Shown here: positions 8,910-17,716 of the stretch, piece after piece
How positions within the stretch are numbered: position 1 is the first letter of the stretch
Layout of the letters: the number at the start of each line of letters is the position of its first letter
Assembly: GCA_016875715.1 (NCBI GenBank)
Contig: VGOZ01000008.1
Coordinates: forward strand, 1-59,108
Direction of reading: 5' to 3'
Source of the DNA: Chloroflexota bacterium
GTDB taxonomy: Bacteria > Chloroflexota > UBA6077 > FW602-bin22
Length of the DNA: 59,108 bases
The notes under the pieces: generated by a model
What the model was told of the DNA's origin: nothing
Seen by the model: only the letters and a program-made list of their open reading frames with translations
Database searches by the model: none
Translations under genes and position numbers: made by a program

Positions 8910-9425
8910 TCAGACGCTGGCGTCGACCCGCGGCGCGAGCAGTCGATCGAGGCCATCTCGGACCAGATCGATCGTCCTGTAACTGATCTCCGGAAGGTCT
9001 CCGCCAAATGCCTCCTCGGCCTCGGCAAAGCCAGTCTCGACGGCCTCTCGAAGCAGTTGAGCCCGCTCCGGTTCGCCGTTGGCGTAGGCCGCGACGAAAT
9101 CCAGGATCCGCTGCGCCGTGCTCTCTGCGCTCCAGTATCCACCGGGCGCGACTCGAGCCGCTGCCTCCTCGGCAGACATCTCCTCGAATGCGATCCCGGC
9201 CCTTTCGAACACCTGTCGAACGTGCTCGGAGATGCGCGTGCGAATCTCCTCTGCCGTGATGAGCCCGGCCGAGGAATCGACCGACACCTGCGAGATGAGG
9301 ATGCGCATTTCCGATGTCCGGGAGGTGGCTTCCGTCGACTCCGCCGGTCGAAGCCGTTCCGGCGGGCGTGGGGGTGCGGGACCCTCCGGAATCAGCCTGG
9401 TCGAGCCGATGGGTCCGGGCTGCAT
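8910..9425 (-). CDS. Hypothetical protein resembling DUF5610
   Basis: 171 residues; ATG 9425 follows GGAG by 7 bases. The first 40 residues are Pro/Arg/Glu-rich and probably disordered. The rest is helical and ends with the pattern YWSAESTAQRILDFVAAYA followed by GFAEAEEAFGGDLPEISYRT, which resembles the DUF5610 domain (A-RI-DF followed by G-F--A and elp--s--T). That match is from memory of the family and is tentative; the function is unknown. It is a single gene, convergent with the alcohol dehydrogenase (1 base between stops). Confidence 0.6.
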   Translation of the reverse strand: MQPGPIGSTRLIPEGPAPPRPPERLRPAESTEATSRTSEMRILISQVSVDSSAGLITAEEIRTRISEHVRQVFERAGIAFEEMSAEEAAARVAPGGYWSAESTAQRILDFVAAYANGEPERAQLLREAVETGFAEAEEAFGGDLPEISYRTIDLVRDGLDRLLAPRVDASV

Positions 9426-9495
9426 CTTACCGCTCCGTGCAGGGAACTTCCTCTCTCACGATATTCGGCATTCCCCGCAGGTTCCGCAGGGCCAA

Positions 9496-10224
9496 TTACC
9501 CGAGGCGACGGACCCGCGGCCGAATCGCGATCTCATCCACGAGGACACGGCTCGGGAGCGTCGCGATGAAGCGGACCGTCTCCGCGATGTCCTCCGGCTG
9601 AAGCATGTCCGACCAGGTCTCGCGGGGCGGTACCTCCGGCCGGAACTCAAGGATCGGCGTCGCGACTTCACCCGGCTCGATGCAGGCCGCGCGAATGCCG
9701 TGGCGCCACTCCTCGAGATTGACCGACTGCGTGAGGGCGACCACGCCGTGCTTCGATGCGCTGTACGGCGCGCCGGAGATCACCGACGCAGATCGTCCGG
9801 CGAGCGACGAGATGTTGACGATCAGGCCACTTCCCTGCGATCGCATCGTGGGCAAGACCGCGCGCGTCGTGAAGAACACACCGTCGAGATTCGTGCGGAC
9901 GACCACGTCCCAATCGGCGATCTCCGCATCCTTCCACGAGCGGCGCCTGGTGTTGGTACCGGCATTGTTGACGAGGATGTCGATCCTCCCCAGCTCGCGC
10001 GCGATCGTCGCGATCGTGCGTTCGACCGCATCCCACTGCGCGACGTCGATCGCGAATGTCCTGGCGGTTCCTCCGACGAGAGCCGCGGTCTCGGCAAGAG
10101 GCGAGGAGCGGCGACCGATGAGGGCGAGCGAGGCTCCCTCCTGCGCGAGCGCCCGCGCAATCTCCCGTCCCATTCCGGACCCCGCCCCGGTGACGATGGC
10201 AACCTGGCCCGTAAGGCGCGACAT
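9496..10224 (-). CDS. SDR family NAD(P)-dependent oxidoreductase
   Basis: 242 residues of a classical short-chain dehydrogenase. The cofactor loop is TGAGSGMGREIA, the structural motif is NNAG, and the catalytic Ser-Tyr-Lys are in NISSL and YSASK. The C-terminal CIEPGEVATP is the usual substrate-loop entry. The protein is cytoplasmic and reversibly oxidises a hydroxyl group; the EPGEVATPIL segment is frequent in serine/3-hydroxy acid dehydrogenase-like members but does not fix the substrate. It is divergent from the Gfo/Idh gene at 10279, so the two may share a 54-base regulatory region. Confidence 0.88.
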   Translation of the reverse strand: MSRLTGQVAIVTGAGSGMGREIARALAQEGASLALIGRRSSPLAETAALVGGTARTFAIDVAQWDAVERTIATIARELGRIDILVNNAGTNTRRRSWKDAEIADWDVVVRTNLDGVFFTTRAVLPTMRSQGSGLIVNISSLAGRSASVISGAPYSASKHGVVALTQSVNLEEWRHGIRAACIEPGEVATPILEFRPEVPPRETWSDMLQPEDIAETVRFIATLPSRVLVDEIAIRPRVRRLG

Positions 10225-10278
10225 TGGCTCGTATCACCCCTCGTAGAATGCGCGCAGTATCACATCGGGAGAAGGACC

Positions 10279-11334
10279 GTGGCGGAACGGCTGGGCATCG
10301 GGTTCATCGGCGCCGGTGGCATCGCGAAGCAGCGCCATCTCCCTGGCCTTACGAAGATCCCGGGTGTCGAACTCGTGGCGGTCGCAAACCGACGCCGCGA
10401 GACCGCCGAGGCGATTGCCGCAGAGTGGGGATTCTCCACAGTTCGGTCGGACTGGCGCGAGGTTCTCGATGTGCCCGGGGTCGACGCGGTGTTTATCGCG
10501 GCGCCGCCGTACCTCCATCGCGAGGCCACGCTGGCGGCGCTCCAGGCCGGGAAGCACGTGTTCTGCCAGGCGCGCATGGCGCGGACCTACGCCGAGGCGC
10601 GTGACATGTATCGCGCCTCGCGCGGCACGCGTCTGGTGACGATGCTCTGTCCGCCGCCTCATGCGATGGCGGCCGACTATGCGATGAAGCGCTTGGTGCA
10701 GAAGGAGCGATACGTTGGGCAACCCCTCGATCTGCTCGTTTTCCAATATCAGAGCGCCTATGCAGACCCGACGACACCACTGCACTGGCGCCAGGACGCG
10801 GAAGTCTCCGGGTTCAACACGCAGTACCTGGGCATGTACATCGAGGTCATCCACCGGTGGCTTGGCTATCACCGCCGCGTTCACGCGATCGCGAAGGTGC
10901 ACTATCCGAAGCGCGCCCGTCCGGGCACGGACGATGTCGCCGACGTGCGGATCGCGGATTCGATCGGCTTTGCCACTGAGATGGAGTGCGGCGCCGTCTC
11001 TACCTGGCATTTCACCGGGGTTACGCATCACCCGCAGACCGATCGCTTCGAGATCCACGGGTCCGAGGGCACGCTTATCGTCAACGTTGCGCGGGCCGAA
11101 ATCCTCGGCGCCCGTCGTGGCGAGGACCTGAGGCCCATCCCGATCCCCGCTGATGAAGTCCGCATGTGGAGCGCCGAGGCGGATTTCGTCCGCGCCATAC
11201 GTGATGGTGGTGCCGTGTCTCCCGATTTCACGGAGGGGCTCAAGTACATGGAGCTCACGGAGGCGGTCTACCGATCCGCGAAGGAGGGGCGCGCGATCGA
11301 TCTGCCACTGGAGCGGGAACTCGTCGCGGTCTGA
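10279..11334 (+). CDS. Gfo/Idh/MocA family oxidoreductase
   Basis: GTG at 10279 follows GGGAGAAGG by 3 bases and gives 351 residues; the frame stays open far upstream, but the Rossmann fold begins only at LGIGFIGAGGIAKQRHLPGL. The signature region is QAGKHVFCQARMARTYAEA: the usual E-K-P is replaced by Q-A-R, so the lysine of the EKP motif is absent, which is unusual and may mean altered catalysis. The C-terminal domain includes TWHFTGVTHHPQTDRFEIHG. The substrate is unknown. It leads a run with YchF and TypA (41 and 19 bases apart), which may simply be read-through. Confidence 0.8.
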   Translation: MAERLGIGFIGAGGIAKQRHLPGLTKIPGVELVAVANRRRETAEAIAAEWGFSTVRSDWREVLDVPGVDAVFIAAPPYLHREATLAALQAGKHVFCQARMARTYAEARDMYRASRGTRLVTMLCPPPHAMAADYAMKRLVQKERYVGQPLDLLVFQYQSAYADPTTPLHWRQDAEVSGFNTQYLGMYIEVIHRWLGYHRRVHAIAKVHYPKRARPGTDDVADVRIADSIGFATEMECGAVSTWHFTGVTHHPQTDRFEIHGSEGTLIVNVARAEILGARRGEDLRPIPIPADEVRMWSAEADFVRAIRDGGAVSPDFTEGLKYMELTEAVYRSAKEGRAIDLPLERELVAV

Positions 11335-11375
11335 ACTCTGGCACCCCGCAGCGTCCAGCACGGACAATCGAGTCC

Positions 11376-12455
11376 GTGGAGATTGGTCTGGCGGGGCTGC
11401 CCGGTTGCGGCAAGACTACGGTGTTCAACGCGCTCGCGGAGCAGCACGCGGAGGTCGGCGGCTTCGGGGCTGGGGAAATACACCGGGCGACGGTGCGCGT
11501 GCCGGACGAGCGCCTGACGCGGCTGAGCGCGATGTTCTCGCCGCGCAAGACGACGCCGGCCGAGGTGCGTTACCTCGACATCGCGGGTGCGCTGGGAGCC
11601 GAGGCGAGGCAGAGTGCTGTCCTCGGACAGTTGCGGAATGTGGACGAGCTACTCCACGTTGTGCGCGCGTTCGAGAGCGACGTTCATCCACATCCGCGCG
11701 GATCCGTCGATCCACGCCGGGACTATCGCGAGACTACGGCGGAACTCGCTCTGGCCGATCTCATCGTGGTGGAGAGGCGTGTCGAACGGCTCCAGCGAGA
11801 ATTGCGGATGGGCAAGGCAGCGTCGAGTAATCCGCAGTGGCGAGAGCTCGAACTGTTGGAGTCGTTTATCCCCGCGCTTCAGGAAGGGCGAGCGATCCGC
11901 ACGCTTGGCCTCAGCCCGGCCGACCGCCGCATCCTGCGTCCCTATGGGCTCCTGACCGAAAAGCCGGAACTCATCGTCCTCAACACGGGAGACGACCCCA
12001 GTCTTGCGCGCGGCCTGGAGGGACCCCTCCAGGCCGCCTCCGGCGGAGGGCCGATTCGCGTCTGCTCGCTGGCCGCGCGCCTCGAATCCGAACTTGCCGA
12101 GCTCCGGGAAGATGAGCGGCGCGAGTTCATGGTGGACCTTGGCATCGAGGAGCTGGGCCGAGATCGCGTCATCGCTCTTTCCTATCAACTTCTCGACTTG
12201 ATCTCCTTCTTCACTGTCGGCGACGATGAATGCCGTGCGTGGACCATCGAGCGCGGCTCCCCCGCAGTCGATGCCGCCGGGGTGATCCACTCCGATCTCG
12301 CCCGGGGGTTCATCCGTGGCGAGGTCGTCAGGTACGAGGATTTGGTCGCGACGGGAGGCATGACCGAGGCGCGCCGCGCCGGGGTGCTGCGTGTCGAGGG
12401 AAAGGCCTATCCCGTCCAGGATGGCGATATCGTGCACTTCCTGTTCAACGTCTGA
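11376..12455 (+). CDS. ychF: YchF/EngD-like (Obg family) GTPase with TGS domain
   Basis: 359 residues from GTG 11376. P-loop GLPGCGKTTVFNAL lies at residues 6-19; switch II is the degenerate DIAGALGAEARQ (DxAG). A coiled-coil insertion (ERRVERLQRELRMG) and a C-terminal TGS domain ending in YPVQDGDIVHFLFNV complete the YchF layout. YchF proteins bind ribosomes and prefer ATP because the G4 NKxD motif is missing; here the corresponding strand reads LIVLNTGDD, that is NxxD without Lys, in line with that. It is followed 19 bases later by another ribosome-associated GTPase, TypA. Confidence 0.88.
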   Translation: MEIGLAGLPGCGKTTVFNALAEQHAEVGGFGAGEIHRATVRVPDERLTRLSAMFSPRKTTPAEVRYLDIAGALGAEARQSAVLGQLRNVDELLHVVRAFESDVHPHPRGSVDPRRDYRETTAELALADLIVVERRVERLQRELRMGKAASSNPQWRELELLESFIPALQEGRAIRTLGLSPADRRILRPYGLLTEKPELIVLNTGDDPSLARGLEGPLQAASGGGPIRVCSLAARLESELAELREDERREFMVDLGIEELGRDRVIALSYQLLDLISFFTVGDDECRAWTIERGSPAVDAAGVIHSDLARGFIRGEVVRYEDLVATGGMTEARRAGVLRVEGKAYPVQDGDIVHFLFNV

Positions 12456-12474
12456 TGAGAGGTACGAGATCGCT

Positions 12475-14331
12475 GTGACGCACTACGTCTCCCGCGAGGA
12501 CATCCGCAACATCGCCATCATCGCCCACGTCGATCACGGCAAGACGACGCTCGTCGATGGAATGTTGAAGCAGAGCAACATCTTCCGCCCGAACCAAAAC
12601 GTGGGCGAACTGATCCTCGATTCGAACGCTCTGGAGCGAGAGAAGGGGATCACCATTCTTGCCAAGAACACCGCCATCTCGTATCGCGGCGTTAAGATCA
12701 ACGTCATCGATACGCCTGGGCACGCCGACTTCAGCGGAGAAGTGGAACGGGTCCTGAACATGGCCGACGGATGCCTCCTGCTGGTGGATGCCGTTGAAGG
12801 ACCGATGCCGCAGACGAGATTTGTCCTGCGGAAGGCTTTTGAGATCGGCCTCCGCCCGATCGTGGTGATCAACAAGATCGATCGTCAGCACGCCCGCGTC
12901 GCCCAGGTTCTCAGTCTTACACAGGATCTCTTCCTCGATCTGGCCACTCACGAGGATCAACTGGACTTTCCGGTCCTGTACGCGGTTGCCCGTGAGGGGC
13001 GAGCTTCGCTGGATCCCGACACCCCCGGCACGTCGCTCGAACCGCTCTTCGAGGCGATCCTGAAGCACGTGCCGGCGCCGCTCGTGATTCCGGATGGCCC
13101 GGCTCAGATGCAGGTCACAGCGCTGGACTACGACGACTATCGCGGCAGAATCGCGATAGGCCGCCTCTTCCGCGGTGTCCTGAGCCGTGGGCTCGCCGTG
13201 ACGGTGATCGATGGGAGAGGTGAGGCGCGCGATGAGCGGGTCGCCGCCGTGTACACCCACGAAGGGCTGACCCGACAGGAAGTCGAGAGCGCCCGGGCAG
13301 GCGACATCATCGCCCTCACCGGTCTGTCTTCAGCCACGATCGGCGAGACGATCGCGGATCGCGCCGTGCCGGAACCGCTCCCGCCCATTCGAATCGAGGA
13401 GCCGACGGTCAAAATGACTTTCGGCGTCAACACCGCGCCCTTCGCGGGCAGGGATGGGCAGTCATCCACCTCTCGCCAGTTGCGTGCGCGGTTGTGGCGC
13501 GAACTGGAGACGAATGTCGCCCTGCGCGTCGATGAGACCGATTCCCCGGATGAGTTCCTGGTATGCGGCCGGGGAGAGCTTCATCTCGCGATCCTCGTCG
13601 AGACGATGCGCCGCGAGGGGTTCGAGTTCCAGGTCTCGAGACCGGAGGCCGTAACACGGCTCATCGATGGTGTGCTGTTCGAACCAATCGAGCATCTCAT
13701 CATCGATACCGTGGAGAATGCGATCGGCGCGCTCACGGAGGCACTGGCGGCCCGTCTCGCGCAGATGGTCAACCTCGTGCACGATGGTCGCGGCAACGTG
13801 CGTCTCGAATACACCATCCCCACCCGCGGACTCATCGGGTTTCGCAACGAAATGCTCACCCTCACGCGGGGGAATGGCGTGATGGCATCGCTCCTCCAGG
13901 CCCACGAACAGTTCCGAGGCCCAATGCGCAGCACACGGAATGGGGCACTGATCGCCTCGGAGACCGGCACGTCCGTCACTTTCGGGCTACTGAACGCCCA
14001 GGAGCGCGGATTCCTTTTCATCGGCCCCGGAGTCGACGTCTATCAGGGGATGATCGTCGGCCTGAATGCCCGCGCGGCCGATCTGGCCGTCAACGTTTGC
14101 AAGCAGAAGCAATTGACCAACATCCGGTCGTCGACCGCCGAGATCGACGAAAGGCTCACCCCGCACCAGTCGCTCAGCCTGGAACAGTGCCTCGACTTCC
14201 TGGCCGAAGATGAGTTGCTCGAGGTCACTCCCCGACACCTGCGGCTTCGGAAGCGGCTACTCGACCCGAACGATCGCGCGAGGGCGCGGAAGGATCGGCA
14301 GCTCGCGGAGTCCCTCGCCGAGTCCGGGTGA
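12475..14331 (+). CDS. typA: Ribosome-associated GTPase TypA/BipA
   Basis: 618 residues, the normal length. GTG 12475 was chosen because family similarity begins at [23 protein letters not shown] (G1), with G3 [16 protein letters not shown] and G4 NKIDR. The EF-G-like domains III and V follow ([33 protein letters not shown]), then the BipA-specific C-terminal domain with [17 protein letters not shown] and TNIRSS. TypA binds the 70S ribosome like EF-G and assists 50S assembly under stress and cold. The start lacks a well-spaced Shine-Dalgarno; GAGAGG lies about 12 bases upstream. Confidence 0.95.
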   Translation: MTHYVSREDIRNIAIIAHVDHGKTTLVDGMLKQSNIFRPNQNVGELILDSNALEREKGITILAKNTAISYRGVKINVIDTPGHADFSGEVERVLNMADGCLLLVDAVEGPMPQTRFVLRKAFEIGLRPIVVINKIDRQHARVAQVLSLTQDLFLDLATHEDQLDFPVLYAVAREGRASLDPDTPGTSLEPLFEAILKHVPAPLVIPDGPAQMQVTALDYDDYRGRIAIGRLFRGVLSRGLAVTVIDGRGEARDERVAAVYTHEGLTRQEVESARAGDIIALTGLSSATIGETIADRAVPEPLPPIRIEEPTVKMTFGVNTAPFAGRDGQSSTSRQLRARLWRELETNVALRVDETDSPDEFLVCGRGELHLAILVETMRREGFEFQVSRPEAVTRLIDGVLFEPIEHLIIDTVENAIGALTEALAARLAQMVNLVHDGRGNVRLEYTIPTRGLIGFRNEMLTLTRGNGVMASLLQAHEQFRGPMRSTRNGALIASETGTSVTFGLLNAQERGFLFIGPGVDVYQGMIVGLNARAADLAVNVCKQKQLTNIRSSTAEIDERLTPHQSLSLEQCLDFLAEDELLEVTPRHLRLRKRLLDPNDRARARKDRQLAESLAESG

Positions 14332-14336
14332 CGCGA

Positions 14337-14699
14337 TCACTCCCACGCGTGGGGGCCGATTGACTCCATCGGCGGGGGCGGCGCGAGGAACCCCTCTCCA
14401 ACGAGCAGTGCGTAGGACGTCACACTGAACAGGTTGAGTCGGTCCAGGGCACGTGGATCGCGATGCGATCCGGGAGCGATCACCACCTGGCACCCGCGCT
14501 CCGCTGACTGGATCCGAACCGTGCCATAGCGCACCTCACCGTGAGATGCGACGAGACTCACCCATGAGTCGGAGGATGCGATGGAGGGTACCTCGTCGAG
14601 CGAGTCACCAATGCTCGTCGCGCACGCCTCCAGCAGCGAGCGAAGGTTTGCCAGGGGCGCGGGAACGGTCCACTCCAGCCAGAACGAGACGGAGATCAC
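14337..14699 (-). CDS. Hypothetical protein
   Basis: 120 residues, starting MISVSFWLEWTVPAPLANLRSLLEAC. No known motif, signal peptide or membrane segment. It alternates short strands and helices and has a Pro-rich stretch (LAPPPPMES) near the end. It starts 9 bases after the stop of the 266-residue gene upstream, so the two likely form an operon. Only 5 bases separate its stop from that of typA, convergent. Function unknown. Confidence 0.55.
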   Translation of the reverse strand: MISVSFWLEWTVPAPLANLRSLLEACATSIGDSLDEVPSIASSDSWVSLVASHGEVRYGTVRIQSAERGCQVVIAPGSHRDPRALDRLNLFSVTSYALLVGEGFLAPPPPMESIGPHAWE

Positions 14700-14708
14700 G
14701 ACCCTTGG

Positions 14709-15509
14709 CTACGCCGAGGGTGTCGGATGGCCGCGACCTGCCCCGTTCTCCAGATCGCGAATACGCGCCTCGATGTCGATGATCGCGGCGTAGTCCTCGG
14801 CCGCCAACCTGTAGCAGCGATCGATGTGGAGGCGTGCAAGATCGTCACCGCGTGGTCCGGGTATGAGCGCGGCTTCGATCAGGGCCTCGACACGGTACTT
14901 TGCGGCCATCCGCGCGCCGATCCGCCGAATCGCCCCGACCGTCTCGTCCCTGGCCGCGCTATCGTTTCCCGCGATCGCGTACCGAAGCACACCAAGACGC
15001 CGCGCGAGTTCGGCGATCCGGTCCTGATCTCCCATCAGGTCGAGCAGCACCTCGTCGACACTCAGGCTGCTGGCGGGCTCCGCCTGACTCGGCTCGGACC
15101 GAAGGTCCCGCTGCCGATACAGCGCCGTATAGGAGCGAGCCGCCTCGGCGGTCGCCATCAGCAACCGCTCGACCGCGCCGTCCAGGAGTTGACCCGCCCC
15201 CACGACGTCATCATCGCGCGCCTCTGCTAGCGCCATGAGCGCGAAAAGGCCGCCTTCGATCGGTTCAGGAACGGGCGGAAGGGGTACCCCGGAGGCATCC
15301 GGCGAGGGCATCGCTCCAATCTGACCCGCGAGCATCGGCGGAACATACTTCGCGAGGTCGAACGAGATCGGCGGCACCACCACATAGGTTGCGACCACGG
15401 CATCGCCGTGCGTGAAGTAGAGCAGCGCGTGTCCTCGCGCCATCTCCGCCGATCCGCGTCGAAATTCGAGAGCCAACCGATCCAAAGATAGCGCGGGGTC
15501 GCTCGTCAC
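14709..15509 (-). CDS. Hypothetical protein
   Basis: 266 residues from GTG 15509, preceded by GGTGG. The first part contains ARGHALLYFTHGDAVVATYVVVPPISFDLAKYVPPML, reminiscent of a beta-sheet domain; the rest is helical (LMALAEARDDDVVGAGQLLDGAVERLL; DRIAELARRLGVLRYA) with a C-terminal stretch of acidic helices. No transmembrane helix or catalytic motif is visible. I do not recognise the family. It is the first gene of a two-gene unit and is divergent from the HlyD-like lipoprotein. Confidence 0.6.
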   Translation of the reverse strand: MTSDPALSLDRLALEFRRGSAEMARGHALLYFTHGDAVVATYVVVPPISFDLAKYVPPMLAGQIGAMPSPDASGVPLPPVPEPIEGGLFALMALAEARDDDVVGAGQLLDGAVERLLMATAEAARSYTALYRQRDLRSEPSQAEPASSLSVDEVLLDLMGDQDRIAELARRLGVLRYAIAGNDSAARDETVGAIRRIGARMAAKYRVEALIEAALIPGPRGDDLARLHIDRCYRLAAEDYAAIIDIEARIRDLENGAGRGHPTPSA

Positions 15510-15556
15510 GCACCACCCGGCCGCGCGAAATCGGGGAAATGGTTGCCTGAGACACC

Positions 15557-15562
15557 TATACT
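15557..15562 (+). promoter_or_regulatory. -10 box TATACT of the HlyD-like gene
   Basis: TATACT lies 55 bases before the GTG start. The -35 region 17 bases upstream is poor, so only the -10 element is confident. GGGGAGG at 15604-15610 is a strong ribosome site 7 bases before the start. Confidence 0.45.
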
Positions 15563-15617
15563 GACCGTCCGGTCCGCACTCTGCGGAGCCGCCTGACGAG
15601 TACGGGGAGGGTTAGAG

Positions 15618-17294
15618 GTGTTTCGCCGCGCGATGATCCTTTGTGCGGCGATCGCCGGATTCGCCTGCGGCGCGCCGGTTCCCCCGCCGATCGCGGCACC
15701 AAAGGAGCGCCCGGCTATTCCCGTGCGTACCGCGCCCGTCACACGCGCCGACTTGTCATCCACCATCACTGCAACCGGAGATATCCGAGCGCTGAGTTCC
15801 GTGATGGTGTTGCCGCGCGGCTCGGGACGCATCGAGCGTGTGGCAAGAGACGTTGGCACTGAGGTCCGAGTCGGCGATGCACTCGCGGAGATCGACCGGG
15901 AGTCAGCGGCGCTGGCGCTCCGCCAGGCGGAGGCGGGCGCGGGGGCGGCGCGCGCGCGGCTCCAGTCGATCGAATCGGGCGCGCGCCCGGAGCAGGTCGC
16001 GATTGCGGCGAGCGGGGCCAGGGCCGCCCGCGTTCGATTCGAGAGCCTCAGGGCGGGTGGTCGTACCGAGGCCGTCGCGCAGGCCGAGGCCGCCGCGAAG
16101 AGCGCGCGGGATCGCCTGGCGGCGCTCAGGGACCCTCGGCCAGAGGGGATCGCGCAGGCCGATGCGAACGTAGCGGCGGCTCAGGCGCGCCTGGACGCCG
16201 TCCTGAAGGGGCCCACGCCCGAGCAGATCCGTGCCGCGGAAGTCTCGATCGAGAGTGCCCGCAACGTGCTGTACGTTCTGCAGACGACCAGAGACGCCGC
16301 CTGTCGCACCACCGGCTTTGCCTGCGACGGGGCCCAGGGGCAGGTCATGGCCGCCGAGGCAGGCGTCCGCGTGGCCCGTCAGAATCTGGCGCTCCTTACC
16401 GCGCCACCCACGGCGGAGGTTCGCGCCCAGCTGCAGGCCGGTCTAGACGCGGCACGGCAACAGGCGGCGATCGCGCGCCGGCCGGCGAGCGCCCAGGATC
16501 TCGCCGCCGCGGAAGCTGCGGTCCGTCAGGCAGAGGCTGTCGCTGAGATCGCTCGGAAGCCGTCGACCGAGCTCGAACTCGACGCGGCGCGGGCACAGGC
16601 GGACGCGGCAGACGCAGCCGAACGGATCGCGCGTCAGCCGTTCACGGAGTTCGATCGCGCCATTGCGGCTGCTGCGCTCGCGCAGGCGGAGGCACAGGTG
16701 AGCCTTGCGCGCGAGCAACTGGATGAGGCAACCATCCGCGCCCCCATTGACGGTGTGATCGCAGAGCGCTTCGCGACGGTTGGAGCGACCGCAAATCCGC
16801 AGGCGCCGCTGTTCGTAATCATCACCCGCGGAGTCGAGGCACGCGTCGCATTGGACGAAACCCAGATCGGCCGCATTCGCAGCGATCAGATGGCCACCAT
16901 CGAAGGTCTGGGCCTCGGAGCTGCGGGAATCCCCGCGCGCGTGATCGGCATCGCTCCCGTGGTCGACGCACGATCGCGGACAGTGGCTGTTCGTCTGGTT
17001 CCAGCGATCCCGATCGACCCGCGTCTCCGCCCGGGAATGCTCGCGCAGGTCGCTATCGAGGCTGCGAGGATCGCCAATGCGCTCGTCATCCCGCGGGCGG
17101 CACTCGTCTCAACGGAGGCTCCCGCGGTATTGATCGTGGACGGCGGAGTGGTGAAGCGGGTGCCGGTGCGCCTGGGAGTGCAGGAGGGCGATCGCCTGCA
17201 GGTTGTGGATGGCCTCCGCGACGGCGATCAGGTGATCGTCGACGTTGGATCGGTCCGCGAGGGAGATCGTGTCGTGGTGTCTGCCGCAGGCTGA
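15618..17294 (+). CDS. HlyD/RND-type membrane fusion lipoprotein with expanded coiled coil
   Basis: 558 residues, clearly longer than the usual 350-450. The signal MFRRAMILCAAIAGFAC has a lipobox (GFAC). The lipoyl-like half motif is GSGRIERVARDVGTEVRVGDALAEID; the second half is LDEATIRAPIDGVIAERFATVGA, followed by the beta-barrel and membrane-proximal domains. Between them about 260 residues of Ala/Arg/Glu-rich heptads repeat roughly every 35-40 residues (P-x-E-QV/IR-A-A patterns), forming several helical pairs, and contain a CRTTGFACDG cysteine pair. It should link an inner-membrane pump to the exterior, but no ABC or RND partner is adjacent. Its end overlaps the convergent cheW by 67 bases. 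Confidence 0.85.
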   Translation: MFRRAMILCAAIAGFACGAPVPPPIAAPKERPAIPVRTAPVTRADLSSTITATGDIRALSSVMVLPRGSGRIERVARDVGTEVRVGDALAEIDRESAALALRQAEAGAGAARARLQSIESGARPEQVAIAASGARAARVRFESLRAGGRTEAVAQAEAAAKSARDRLAALRDPRPEGIAQADANVAAAQARLDAVLKGPTPEQIRAAEVSIESARNVLYVLQTTRDAACRTTGFACDGAQGQVMAAEAGVRVARQNLALLTAPPTAEVRAQLQAGLDAARQQAAIARRPASAQDLAAAEAAVRQAEAVAEIARKPSTELELDAARAQADAADAAERIARQPFTEFDRAIAAAALAQAEAQVSLAREQLDEATIRAPIDGVIAERFATVGATANPQAPLFVIITRGVEARVALDETQIGRIRSDQMATIEGLGLGAAGIPARVIGIAPVVDARSRTVAVRLVPAIPIDPRLRPGMLAQVAIEAARIANALVIPRAALVSTEAPAVLIVDGGVVKRVPVRLGVQEGDRLQVVDGLRDGDQVIVDVGSVREGDRVVVSAAG

Positions 17295-17716
17295 CCACCT
17301 GCGCTCTCCGGGGCACGTGGGCGAAGGATTGCGATCGCGGCGGGCCGCTCCGAGGCCAGAAGTAGCTCGCGTGGTCCGCCGTCCCGTGCGATGTCCGCAG
17401 CCATCTCCTCGGCATCGAGCTCAGGATCTCCCCCGTTGGTGGCGCCGTCGGCCCAGTCGCAGCAGATGCCGAAGCGTCGGAAGGCTGCAGAGCGGACGAC
17501 CACGGTGTGCCGCCCGGGCGCCGACGCCACAGGTGACAGTACAGGACACGGCTCACCCTGATAGTTGATCAGCCCCAGAAGTCGATCGGGCGCACCGGGC
17601 GTCCGCGTGATGCGAGGGGTGAGGATGACCGCCTCGATAACGTCGATCGGGAGTCGCCATGCTGAGGCACCGATAGTGAGACGAAGGTAGCGGGCGCCGG
17701 TGTCATCAGAGACCAT
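17228..17716 (-). CDS. CheW-like domain protein, orphan
   Basis: 162 residues from ATG 17716, whose A is shared with the glpD stop (TGATG). Residues 10-60 match the CheW first subdomain: YLRLTIGASAWRLPIDVIEAV, then GAPDRLLGLINYQGEPCPVLSP, equivalent to the RG(I/V)I-(N)-RG---P(V/I)-D core. The second subdomain is shorter and the C-terminal tail is Ser/Thr/Pro-rich and probably disordered. CheW proteins couple chemoreceptors to CheA, but no other chemotaxis gene is in the window. The position suggests a scaffold or sensor linked to glycerol metabolism, or a chance association. Confidence 0.7.
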   Translation of the reverse strand: MVSDDTGARYLRLTIGASAWRLPIDVIEAVILTPRITRTPGAPDRLLGLINYQGEPCPVLSPVASAPGRHTVVVRSAAFRRFGICCDWADGATNGGDPELDAEEMAADIARDGGPRELLLASERPAAIAILRPRAPESAGGQPAADTTTRSPSRTDPTSTIT

